From NCBI GenBank assembly GCA_032622095.1, contig CP136067.1, forward strand, positions 130,341,990 through 130,405,989: DNA of 64,000 nucleotides, given 5' to 3'. The notes below the pieces were generated by a model. That model was not told where the DNA came from, did not search any database, and saw only the letters and a program-made list of their open reading frames with translations. Positions 1 to 9,751 of this stretch are shown one piece after another (the stretch's first letter is position 1; the number at the start of each line of letters is the position of its first letter). Origin of the DNA: Siphonodentalium dalli. Its lineage: Eukaryota; Mollusca; Scaphopoda; Gadilida; Siphonodentaliidae. A program made the position numbers and the translations under genes.

Positions 1-293
1 GGATTTTGGACCTTGACTTGGGACCTTTGTTTTTTGGTGAGTTTGAAGCCTGTTTACATTTCGAAATGTTGTCAATTTTGTATCGTCTGCAGCGGAACTC
101 GGCATGTTGAAGCAAAAGTTACAAGGCATTGCACCGTTACGATTTTGGCATTGTTGAACAGAAGAGAAATACAGAATACAAATCAGTATCAAATGATAAA
201 ATGTATATGTAACGAGTCTATAATACAAATAAAAAACTTGGGTAGGGGTGGGCGATATGGGGAAATATGGGTTGATACCGATATAGTTTTGAA
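1..293. other. No gene seen
   Basis: AT-rich sequence with no recognisable exon, domain or repeat boundary. The open frame running through it shows no family resemblance and is probably chance. Confidence 0.5.
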
Positions 294-867
294 GAGCGAC
301 AATGACCAATGTTGATATATCATGCATCTCAACTCTATTGTTGCGACAAGGCTATAAAATAGAGGGGGTGTCAGAAACTTACTAGTAGTTATCTCTATAT
401 AGTGCCAGAATAGTTATTTATCGACTTCTATAGTGGTACAATGCAAATTAGAATCAAATTATAAAATATGTAGCTAACACAACTATACCGATGAAAAATA
501 ATAATTTGGGCTGGGATTAGATGTTGGGTTGGTTATATGGAGTAAAAGGAGTTCATACGATGAACTGACATAAATTAGTAGAGCTATAGCGATCAATGTT
601 GCCATGTAATACATCGCGACTGTACTGTAGCGACAATTGTATAAAATTTAAGGGGGGGGGTATGAAATGATCTCTATCTCTATAGATGGCACCATAATTA
701 TATAGAAAGGAATAGCAATTGATATACGTATATGGCATACCTGTTGTACACGTAATACCATATACATAAGTATTGATCACATGATAAAAATATGTACATA
801 ACTCGACTATACCGATGAAAAAAGTAATAAATTGGACCAGGATTAGAGGTTGGGTTGGTTACATGTG
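294..867 (+). repeat. Two diverged tandem copies, ~290 bp
   Basis: Copy 1 (about 294-540) and copy 2 (about 587-867) share, in order, a GACCAATGTTG or GATCAATGTTG start, a G-run preceded by TATAAAAT, and an end with CTATACCGATGAAAAA followed by GGTTGGGTTGGTTA. A third, partial copy follows at about 1362-1466 after the inserted LINE tail. The copies are clearly diverged, so this is an old tandem duplication. No coding function is visible. Confidence 0.7.
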
Positions 868-897
868 GATAATTGGATATGCAGTTAATACGATAGA

Positions 898-1368
898 TGA
901 AAACAGACAGCACTTTCTGATAAGATGTCCAGCCCTGAATGAAGTCAGAAATCGAACTTTACCAGAGATTGAGGACGAATTGAGGGAGTGTCTTGCTGTC
1001 AACTACACCGACTTGTCTGAAGACTCCAAGATGGATGTCATACTAGATGTGTCCAATCTATCTGAAGATATTCATAACTCCAAAGACATCACCCAGCTGC
1101 AGTTCCACACTTCCAGGTTATGCTATGCGCTACATATCGAGAGGTGCAATAAGCTGTTACTTATGAAAGAGCAGAAGAATTCTATGAAACAACAACACAG
1201 TTCCCAGTCATATACACAGCAACAAAATGTCAATTAGTATTTTTAGATCAACTACTGTATATAAACTCACTAAATTGGAAGGTGATGATTATTTTAATAC
1301 TCATATTGAGGCTGCTCGTACATGGGCGTAGAGAAGAAGAAGTAAGTAAGTAAGTAAGATAGGGGTTG
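898..1368 (+). mobile_element. 5'-truncated LINE 3' end with target-site duplication
   Basis: The open frame to 1237 contains the typical C-terminal zinc-knuckle segment of non-LTR reverse transcriptases, QHFLIRCPALNEVRNRTLP. It then runs through a non-catalytic tail to a stop at 1235-1237. After about 120 bp of 3' UTR comes an (AAGT)n tail at 1340-1358, a 3' end style known from CR1/L2-like LINEs. The 10-mer ATACGATAGA flanks the piece at 888-897 and 1369-1378 and reads as a target-site duplication. No reverse-transcriptase catalytic domain is present, so this is a dead 5'-truncated insertion. The LINE clade is inferred. Confidence 0.75.
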
Positions 1369-1466
1369 ATACGATAGACCGAAATAAATAGACCGAAATA
1401 AATTTGTCGAGTGATAGTGACCAATGTTGACGTAAAAAGTAATGCGACTGTACTGTCGCACAATTA
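1362..1466 (+). repeat. Third, partial copy of the 294-867 repeat
   Basis: GTTGATACGATAG, GACCAATGTTGACG and GCGACTGTACTGTCGCACAATT match the beginning of the two upstream copies. This places the LINE tail insertion inside a pre-existing tandem array. Confidence 0.55.
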
Positions 1467-1564
1467 TCAGCTAGAAATTGTCAAATATATCAAATATGTT
1501 CCCTGGTGTCCAATATGGAGCACATCAGAAAACATTCGCAGGGCCCTAAAATTTATTTAACACA

Positions 1565-2215
1565 GGATTTCCCATTCAAATCGATTTATGTCCATAAAAC
1601 TCTTATTTTTCAAAATTTTAAGCTGAGACTTGGTGTGTCTACGTGAAATACTTATATATTCCTAAAATGACAGGTTCCAGCACGTAATTATGTTCTAGGT
1701 GGCAGAAAGAAATTTTTTTCGATGATAAATTTTAATATAGGATTTGCCATTCAAAACGATTTATGTCCATAAAACTATTATTTTTCAAAATTTTAAGCTG
1801 AGACTTGGTATATCTGCGTGGAATACTTATATATTCCTAAAATGCCAGGGTCCATTACGTAATTATGTTTTAGATGGAAGAAATGAATTTTTTTCGATGA
1901 TAAATTTTAACATGGGATTGTCCCATTCAAATCTATTTTGAGTTCATCATTTCTCAAGATGAGTAAAAATTTATTTTGGTCAGCATAGCATTAAAGGTCT
2001 GATAATTGTCGTTTATTTCCACAAAGAAACGCTCTCTTAGATTTGTATAAATGGGGTTGATTTATGTCGATAAAACTGTTATTTTTCAAAATTTTAAGCT
2101 GAGAGTCGGTGTTTCTGCGTGGAATACTTATATATTCCTAAAACGGCAGGGTTCAGCACGTAATTATCTTTTAGATGGAAGAAATTGATTTTTTTTCGAT
2201 GATAAAAATCCAGCG
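1565..2215 (+). repeat. Three ~178-bp tandem repeats
   Basis: Copies start near 1565, 1740 and 2050. Each contains CATAAAACTxTTATTTTTCAAAATTTTAAGCTGAGA, then ATACTTATATATTCCTAAAA and a terminal TTTTTTTCGATGATAAA. Between the second and third copies lies the beginning of another unit (about 1914-1940) and roughly 105 bp of unrelated sequence. Copies are about 85-90% alike by eye. No protein is encoded. Confidence 0.85.
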
Positions 2216-3027
2216 TAAACCAGCGTAATTTCGTAAACAAATTTAACAATCATTTTCCCCAAGTGTCGTTTTGGTCAAAATATCGCTTTCTCGACGGGGA
2301 GATCTGATCTTAACAAAAGCTAAGATGTATTTAGATAGAATTATTGAGAGAATTTGACAGATTATGGTGCATTTTGAGAGAATTTTAATGGAGAAAACGT
2401 TTGCTTCAAACATGCGAATTCAGCCAGTTGCAGACTGTCACTGTCAGAATCAAATTGACAACACATTGAACAAATGCAGGCAGGAAACTCACCTTTTTGG
2501 GAGGTAAATCCAATAAAGTAGATATCAAAACAATCCCCCCTAAGCACATTCAAAGATATCTCGCAAGTGTTTAATATCTTAGGACACAGAAACAGTCAAA
2601 ATGAATGAATTTAAATTAGCTTCCGAGACGAAGCGAGACATGTACATGTGTACGATTTGATTTTGATGTGCCATGTTTACGATGACGTCATTTGCGTTGC
2701 TTCCCAACCTTAACCCTTTCCACTCTCAATGACATTTCAATTGGTTGAAATTAAAAAGTTCTCAAGTTCCAGCTCAACCTGAATCTAGTTACACAATTGG
2801 TAGAAATACTTTAGCAGTAATTCTTAGTTTTATAAGTTATAACTCTAATTTTATTGATGATACGAGCTCAACATCATAATATGTCACTGTTTATGGTGGT
2901 GTTATCCAAAGGTGTGCTTTGATCGTGATTATAATTTAATTTTGCGATCAAACGTCGGTGCAGCTCAGCAGAAACGCATAGGCACTAGTTCAATTCAGCA
3001 GAAACGCATGAGTCCTACGATTATAGA
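2216..3027. other. No gene seen
   Basis: AT-rich non-coding sequence. Two short copies of a CAGCAGAAACGCAT motif at about 2967-3010 are the only local repeat noticed. Confidence 0.5.
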
Positions 3028-3065
3028 CACCCACTGGACGCGCTTCGCGCGTCGGTCAGTGGGTG
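3028..3065. repeat. Short GC-rich hairpin
   Basis: CACCCACTG at 3028-3036 is complementary to CAGTGGGTG at 3057-3065, with an inner ACGCGC/GCGCGT stem around a TTC loop. It may be the end of a mobile element or a simple fold; nothing ties it to a gene. Confidence 0.7.
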
Positions 3066-3067
3066 AA

Positions 3068-3420
3068 AAATAAGACGATGATGATGAATACGATTATGCC
3101 GGCGATTATGAAGCTGATGACGGCGACGTCGGCGATACTTATGATCACGGGACGTATGTGACAGTGATAATGATTATGACGTTGATGACGTGTTCATGAT
3201 GGTGATTGTGATGATGATGGTGACGGTGAATATAATGACGAGGATGTCGGCGATAAGGATGATGATGATGACGATTATGACCGTGATGATGATTGTCATG
3301 ATGATTGTGACCCTAATAAAGATGATAAGTAAGATGATGATGGTGTTGATGATGATGAACATGACGATGATGACGAAGTCGGATAATGATGACGATGCTG
3401 AATGTGATGATTATGGTATA
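3068..3420 (+). repeat. GAT-rich imperfect trinucleotide repeat
   Basis: Runs of GATGATGATGA interspersed with ATTATGAC and GATGTCGGCGAT. In translation it gives Met/Ile/Thr/Asp-rich low-complexity frames on both strands, the signature of a simple repeat and not of a gene. It lies downstream of the 3' end of the minus-strand GTPase. Confidence 0.9.
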
Positions 3421-3738
3421 TAATTATAGTTTTATTTCGGACTATAAATGTCCATATGGTATAACATAATAAATTCGTGAAGGTTATTAGCTGCAATTAT
3501 TGTTTCTTTGAAACTGTATGTATATTGCTTCCATAACCTTGACAAACATTGAACATTACGGTATACAAATATAGCAACTTGCGATATCAAATTATCCATG
3601 ATAAATTTATTTTTAAAAAATGCTATGAATAATATGATTTGATATGGTGAATGTTGCTGAACTGTTTGCCGATACCTCATAATTTCATAAATTTTTCACA
3701 GGATGCCTTGCTCTTGCAAACGCGTGGTAAACGTCCCC
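3421..3738. other. Likely 3' flank or 3' UTR of the minus-strand GTPase
   Basis: Downstream (minus strand) of the GTPase last exon. Minus-strand AATAAA motifs lie at 3606-3611 and 3429-3434 and could serve as polyadenylation signals. No other feature seen. Confidence 0.35.
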
Positions 3739-3884
3739 TCATCTTTCTCCCTGGGCCTGTCCGCATGTTGCTGTGTAGTGATATTTTTTATGAATACCAA
3801 CCAACAACTCGTCCACGTTGTGATTGAAGAGTGTCGATGTTTCCACAGATTTGCAGTTGTATGACATGGCCTTCTGTTTCCCCT
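3739..3884 (-). CDS. RGK-type small GTPase, last exon (Rad/Gem/Kir-like)
   Basis: On the minus strand a polypyrimidine/TTTACAG acceptor opens an exon at 3884. With the phase left by the exon at 5480-5663, the junction codon becomes GAG and the frame reads EGKQKAMSYNCKSVETS followed by NHNVDELLVGI. This matches the C-terminal part of the RGK G domain, with the family's degenerate G5 (ETS) motif and the helix after it. The family inhibits voltage-gated calcium channels and affects the cytoskeleton; that role is family knowledge only. The frame meets TGA at 3739-3741, earlier than the usual basic C-terminal tail. It stays open for 17 further codons, including GDVYHAFARAR, so the TGA may be a premature stop. 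A different frame gives a CKSKASCEKF ending that resembles the RGK terminal motif. Confidence 0.78.
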
Positions 3885-5479
3885 CTGTAAACCAATACAC
3901 ATTGGAGTATTACAATTAATATTAAGGTGCAGAAGATGTCGCCTGTTAGGCGTGGGAAACATCTAAAAATAAATGATTCATAAGCAAGGCTGCATTGTCA
4001 AACTAGTGGATACATTGAGACCCGAGAGTGATTCACCAATGCAACACTTCCAGTGATTGTTCCAAAAACAACAATTCCCGGTTTACAGGACAAAAAAATC
4101 TCCCTAACAACTTGAATAGGCTTGAACTAATTACTCAGTGTAATATATAATAATGTCAGTATTCAGTTTGTGATGTTTAGAAGGATTCACTCAAGTTAAA
4201 GTTAATTTAGTTTTTAAAATTGATAGTTCTGCCCAAGACACATATCGCATATTTGTGACTCATGAGTTATCTCCCTTTTTATTTCACCAATAACATAGTT
4301 CATGAACGATTTCTAGTTTATTAGGAATGCAGTTCAGTGGCATCGGGTATCAGGTCATCGAAATGTTCCGTTGTAATGAATTGAGACTTCTCTGAGGTTG
4401 GAAAAGTTGGTCACCGCAGCGCCATTATTAGATATCCATCGATTGCATAATGATCCGATTTAAATGTTTAATTAGATATGACAGGAAACACGGTCAACAT
4501 TGCTTTGGTACTAATATGTGTACATGTATGTGCTATGTGCGACGTGCATCCGAATTAAAAACATATAGTTTCAAGTGCAACAGCAGCAGTGCTGTAATGC
4601 TAAACTTCTACTAAATACAAGAACTAAGAAAATAGAGGACCAAACTCAATTCTAGTGGTGCCATGCTGCTTAACTGCTCATTATACAGGAATTAAGTAAA
4701 GAGAGATTCAGACTCGATGTTAGCGGTGGTATGCTGCTAAGTAATGGAAGAATTAAAAACTGAGTTTACACCATGTTTCTTTCCATATAATTATGTAACA
4801 AACGTTCTTCTCAATTTTAACTTTTGTTCTCGTTTTGGACGTACACAATAAGGCCACTGTTTCGGATTTTCGCAATGCCTATGTAAATATTTGAAACTGT
4901 CCTTTACCTGATTTGATAAACATTAGCTTATGCCATTTCGGTTAGTGTGGTGTCACCACTGACCATGCATCGTTTCATATATTATGTTCGTTAAAATATG
5001 TGTTTTCATGTGTGATAATAAAACTGTTAGATATGTTCTCGAAATGTATCCTTCTCAACAAAATCATAAACAAATATGTGCACGAGTAAACTCTTCTCGT
5101 CGACTGGTGAACATCTGAAGATATTTGCCCATTGCTTGAATATTGGTAATACTAATTATAATAGTTGGTGTGGTTAATGCCGTTAAAATGAACACTCACA
5201 ATGTCCCGTGAAGCTGTTAAAAATGTTATTACTACATAATTGTTCCATCAGATATAACAGTACATATGGTATGGAATATTATTCATCTGGAGCAGTAGTC
5301 AGGAAATATGGCAGACGACAGATAAACCAAATAATAACAGAAGCGCAGAAGGAATCATATATATATCGGTAGGAAACGTTCAGATATGTTAAACACTGGC
5401 GGCTTGCATATCGTATTATCTGAACACTTCCTCCCGAAACTACTAATACATGAGTGTTTAGTTAATAAATTGTACTCAC
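3885..5479 (-). other. Intron of the RGK-like gene
   Basis: Bounded by a TTTACAG acceptor at the 3884 side and a strong GTGAGT donor at 5474-5479 (minus strand). It holds a weak 71-bp tandem duplication at about 4620-4735 (a GAAYTAAG..ATGCTGCT unit). Otherwise it is AT-rich with no coding signal. Confidence 0.65.
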
Positions 5480-5663
5480 CACCGGCGACAATTACCTTTG
5501 TCCTGACCAGATCGCACTTGTTCTCCGTCAAAATGATTGGCTTTGTGACTTTGATCACTCGGTGCAAATGGAACAGAACGTCGATGGCGTGGCGGAAGGA
5601 ATTCCGGTCTCCTCGCGAGTAGAACACTACATAAATTTTGCAGGCATGAGTTGAGTCCATATT
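5480..5663 (-). CDS. RGK-type small GTPase, G4-motif exon
   Basis: The minus-strand acceptor CTCTCCCTTTTACAG ends at 5664 and the donor GTGAGT starts at 5479, giving a 184-bp exon that leaves phase 1. The product contains YVVFYSRGDRNSFRHAIDVL and then NKCDLVRT, the G4 guanine-specificity motif (NKxD) as found in RGK/Ras-family GTPases; RGK members typically have NK(S/A/C)DLVR here. Translation continues in frame into the exon at 3739-3884 after splicing, which supports both splice sites. An alternative donor (GTAATT, 5490-5495) is weaker and would break that frame. Two positions look atypical for the family (RGD where VDD/VTD is usual, TEN where VGN is usual), compatible with relaxed constraint. 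Confidence 0.82.
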
Positions 5664-5860
5664 CTGTAAAAGGGAGAGCAATAAGGTAAGCGTAAACCCT
5701 TAAAGGATTGCTATCCTGATGAAACAACAAAACACTATCGGAAATCCACCCCTATTGTGATCGCAATGATCCAAGTCCCATAACAATCGCGTAATAAATA
5801 AGCCTAGAAATAAATAAAGAATACCCCCACCGGTTGTCGGCTATCTCCGTCGCGAATCCT

Positions 5861-6173
5861 CATATGACGTCAAATGAGTAAACTAATTAAAAACACGGAA
5901 TCGGAGTCGGAGTTAATTGTGTCTACCTATATGACGTCATATGAGTGGCGATGGAAAATGCGGAATCGAGCGTGTGAGTGTAATGGAATTACTGCGGGCA
6001 TGGCATGTCAATAACATTGTGTACACGTGGTGAATTTTCAACGCCCGGTGAGTTATCTTCACTTGACATTTGTCATCAGTGCTGCTTGGAAAGTTATTGT
6101 TTTGACAAGAAATATAGAAGGCCGATTGAGCGGGGTAGATAACACTTTCGTGTCAAAAATAAAGCTTATAAAA
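5861..6173 (+). promoter_or_regulatory. Putative promoter: two CRE sites and a TATA box
   Basis: The CRE palindrome TGACGTCA occurs at 5865-5872 and 5932-5939. Each copy is embedded in CATATGACGTCAAATGAG-type context followed by CGGAATCG, so a ~68-bp block was duplicated. A TATAAAA box at 6167-6173 sits about 70-110 bp upstream of the THAP reading frame. CREs bind CREB/ATF factors by established knowledge; use here is inferred. Confidence 0.45.
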
Positions 6174-6278
6174 ACACGAGCCGACATGTGAACTCTATTC
6201 GGGTGCGTGTTCACGATGTTGTTTTAATTTTCCATATATATGCCCCGATTGTCCCGTATTTACAATTCATTCGTGACA

Positions 6279-6434
6279 ATGCCAAATAAATGCAGTGTTT
6301 TCGGCTGTGGTCGGTATAGTGACTCTCAATTAGGTATAATTCTGCATTCATTTCCAAACGACGTTCGTTTACGTGACATTTGGCGGGATTTCTGTGGGAA
6401 ACCCGTTACTCAAAATCAGAAACTATTGAAGTAG
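6279..6434 (+). CDS. THAP-type zinc-finger protein, N-terminal part
   Basis: From the Met codon at 6279 the frame reads MPNKCSVFGCGRYSD, then LHSFPNDVRLRDIWRDFC. This fits the THAP domain pattern: an N-terminal Met-Pro-x-x-C-x4-C, an F-P motif and a conserved Trp after a basic helix start. THAP domains bind DNA through a C2CH zinc site and occur in host transcription factors and P-element-type transposases. The frame also extends 13 codons upstream to 6240, but the position next to the domain favours 6279. A stop lies at 6432-6434. The final C-x2-H of the C2CH motif is not in this frame, so a splice (a weak GTAGTT follows GAA near the end) or a frameshift is needed. Partial or decayed. Confidence 0.65.
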   Translation: MPNKCSVFGCGRYSDSQLGIILHSFPNDVRLRDIWRDFCGKPVTQNQKLLK

Positions 6435-6756
6435 TTGCCAACGAAATAGTCCTGAATTTGTTCAGTCCACTTCGAAAAAATGTGTTTTGAGCATAACGCG
6501 AATACACTTGGCCCGAACAGTGGCTACCGACGACTATTCAGAGGAAATGCAACCCCACGTTAAACAAATGGACAACCGACGAGAATGCCATCCCAAGAAA
6601 AACGTCAACTCCCGTAAAGAATATAAATTTGCCGGAGATTCCTGTCGTGAGTATATCCAATCGAACCTATCGCTAAAAAGCCAATACATATACCAAATAA
6701 AGAGCGTTTCATTTGACGAGTCAGTCATGGTTACGAATACATACCATTGCAGTTAA
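6435..6756 (+). other. Possible continuation of the THAP domain
   Basis: A frame open from about 6460 to 6756 includes IHLARTVATDDYSEEM and later CHPKK. The first piece loosely resembles the C-x2-H-F and acidic segment that ends THAP domains, but the expected Cys is not clearly placed. It could be a second exon, a decayed part of the same gene, or chance. Confidence 0.3.
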
Positions 6757-6783
6757 AGTGGGGAGTATATTGATGAATAATTT

Positions 6784-7055
6784 AGTAAAGTAATCACGAT
6801 GACAACTCGAGTCCCATTTTCCTTCACTATGTCTCAATAAAGAGCGTTCCATGTTAAGAGTATTCCTTATATGGTGCGAATAAAAAGAGTTTAATAAACC
6901 GGAAATTGCTACGACTTTGACGGATGTATAAAGCATGTATATCGCAAGTTCGTGTGCATGTATTTACGTGTATTGGTGTAAACAGTAAATAATCACGATG
7001 ACAACTGTTCTAAGTCGAGTCCCAATTTTCCTTTACCATGACTAAATAAAGAGCG
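6784..7055 (+). repeat. Direct repeat, ~200-bp spacing
   Basis: AATCACGATGACAACT followed by CGAGTCCCA..TTTTCCTT and AATAAAGAGCGTTC appears at about 6791-6850 and 6991-7052. An isolated AATAAAGAGCGTTTCATT at about 6698 is a third partial copy. The AATAAA in each could act as a polyadenylation signal for the upstream frame, which is speculative. Confidence 0.7.
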
Positions 7056-8535
7056 TTCACTGTAAATAAATCACAGATGAAGACTTTGATATATTAATAA
7101 GTATATTCTACCACGATGTATAAATAAATTATCGTATATTATTTCGGTTTTACGGTCAGTTATCTATATAAACATGTGCTCGTGTTTCTCTATTTTTCGT
7201 TACCGGAATAGTCAAATTATATTATATATTCATATAAAGATTGCATATATGCCAAGAATTGCACAGTTAATACTAATAGACAATTATCATATCGTAAACA
7301 TTCCAGTGTCCAGATCCTACGTAAAATGCGGCATGGCTTTATAATAACAACACATCGCGATACATATAATAATAACACGATAAAAGGCGTTTAATTGTGA
7401 GAACACGATGTATTTGCATTCGCATTGTTCTCCCATTATGCGACAAACGTAAAAAGCCGCGATGGAATTCATGATCGCTTTGCGCGTGCAAACTTATGGT
7501 ATCGTTGAATATCTATGCGTTCTCAATGAGTTACCACGTGGTCGATCGTGTGACTAAGCTTCTGTTTACATGTGACAATCATGTGATGTGGCCGATGATC
7601 ACATGACTCGTCTACAACACAAAATCTTCGGCTAACTTCGAATTTTTTTTTAATCGTTATAAAATTAGATTAGCGGCCGAATATTAGATTACATGCGCAT
7701 AATGGACATTTTATGTATATATTATCGGTATATTGAAAGAAAATACTAAATTTTTTTCAGGATCATATTCCTTTAAAGCCATAGGCGTCCTCGTTGGGTG
7801 ACCTGATTTTCCAGCGAACGTACATTAGTGTTATAGTGAGCAATAATTTAAAAAATCAACATCGTGGGAATTTGTGTTGAGATATTTGCTTACATCATAC
7901 TGAAACTGTATTGCATAACCTTCCAACATTGGTGTTTATATTTTTATGACTATAACTATAGCGGAAAAATACACTAAATAACCAAGCAAAATTTGTTAAA
8001 CGAATGAGAACATAACACGAATTCAGATTTGGCAAAAAATATTTTCATTTGGAAAAAGTTTTGGCAGGTCACTTTTTTATTGCTCAAGAAATTTGAAAAA
8101 TATTGGTCAATCAATACCATTAATTTCAGTGAACTCTTACAACATAATTATAATAGTGGTGATGTATAAGGTTCACACCTCTAATATTTACACACTAAGT
8201 GTTGTCATCACTAAATCCAGCATTCTGATTGGTCGGCGCCCACGTGGCTAGTTGCAGTTATTTCTCGGTGAATGCGTAACGCCTCATAACACCAAGCTAA
8301 TAACACCATCGATACGTCATTAGGTTTGGAAAGACGAACGCGTAATGCTTTGGGCGCATTTTGACTCGCGCAGGATTGACTTAATACATCATCGGGTTTC
8401 AACATGAAGAGAAATTGTTCCTATTAACTTTTGCCAAGGGTGCTATTGGGTATTTTGGGCTGATCTTGTCACGATACACTTTTCGATTTAAATATATTTC
8501 CAAAAGCGGATTTTTCGCTAAATGTATATAAATAT
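7056..8535. other. No gene seen; contains a dispersed repeat start
   Basis: AT-rich. A TTTGGCAAAAAATATTTTCA-type block near 8028-8050 recurs near 9022-9050, so a dispersed repeat spans or borders this stretch. A CATTCTGATTGGTCGG motif near 8219 resembles mobile-element ends seen in mollusc genomes, but no partner end was found. Confidence 0.4.
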
Positions 8536-8692
8536 AAGGATTAACTGTCATGTGGACTATTTTTATGGAGATGTAACGGTGAGGTAAGTGGACATAACTT
8601 GTATGTAAAACCCTTCTGGTTTTACACAAGTTATGTCCACTTACCTCACCGTTACATCTCCATAAAAACAGTCCACATGACAGTTAATCCTT
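8536..8692. repeat. Long foldback hairpin, ~75-bp arms
   Basis: The left arm 8536-8612 is almost perfectly complementary to the right arm 8618-8692, with a 5-base loop (CTTCT) and only about a 2-nt bulge plus a single mismatch. The arms run AAGGATTAACTGTCATGTGG inward to GTAAAACC. This is a recent inverted duplication or foldback MITE with no coding capacity. Confidence 0.9.
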
Positions 8693-9751
8693 ATTTAAGA
8701 TGCAGTTAATCTCATAGCATTAGTACCGATGGTTGGAGGGATTACTATGATTTAATGTGGTTGTGGTGTTTACATAACTACTCCTCCTGTAAAGGCTGTG
8801 GTGTGACGTTCTGATGAAGCAACCCTTCTACCATTGTATTTTTCGGTGATTGGCTGATTGTTTTATGATAAACCAGAATAGAGATGCGAGTATAATTAAT
8901 TATTAACTAACTGCTTTTCTATCGATATCAAAAGTCGTTCAAACCGCGAGTGTCTAAACATAAGACTTAAGGTTGCAGAAAATGATACTACCAGGGATAG
9001 CATTTGGCAAATAATAAAACAATATGGCAAAAAATATTTTCATTTGGCAAAAGAAAATTTTGGTCCAGCGCGGCCCCTGAGCATGGTTAAAATCCGACCG
9101 CGTCTGGTTATGTGCGTATATTTCGCGCATTGTAAAGCATTAAATGCAGCGACTAAAACCTCTGAAAGAAACTGAGGTGTTGAGTATATAATCAAATTTC
9201 CACTTGCTAGACTGACAGATACAACACTTGTTATATGCTAAGCTAGCAAATAGTATTATTTTTGCATCAGATAAAAACCATTATCCGTTAAATGAAATAT
9301 CGATATCTCACTCGTATCCGTCCGCGCTAAAATTAAAAGTGATTCGGTACTAAATGAGTTAACACCGCTTCACCACATTGAAGTAGATTTATATCAATAA
9401 GTAATATGTGGTCAATTAAATTTTGTTGTTAAGCATACTTTGACATTAGCCCCTTCATCTCTCAACCGATCTGTCTGAAAAAATTGAACTGTTTTTATAT
9501 GCACAATCTCATTGCCGTGGGAAACTGAGCGGAGCATATAATAAACAAAACATCAACACTTTTTGATTGGATATGGTAATTATCTCATTCAAGATGGCAA
9601 ACATATAGAAAGTGCTAAAAGATAAATAGAACGATTCTGATTCAATGTTCCAATGCATGGAATACATTAACGGAAATCAGTTCAAACTTGTGTGTGGTAT
9701 CTGAATGAAAATAGTCGCTTTCTTAAAAATAATTCGAAGAAGTAACATATG
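8693..9751. other. No gene seen
   Basis: AT-rich. It holds the second copy of the TTGGCAAAAAATATTTTCATTTGGCA block (about 9022-9055) also present near 8028. No domain or splice-supported exon recognised. Confidence 0.45.

Noticed and set aside
3174-3496. Met/Ile/Thr-rich and Ser-rich frames
   Set aside because: Products of the GAT trinucleotide repeat; both strands are open equally.
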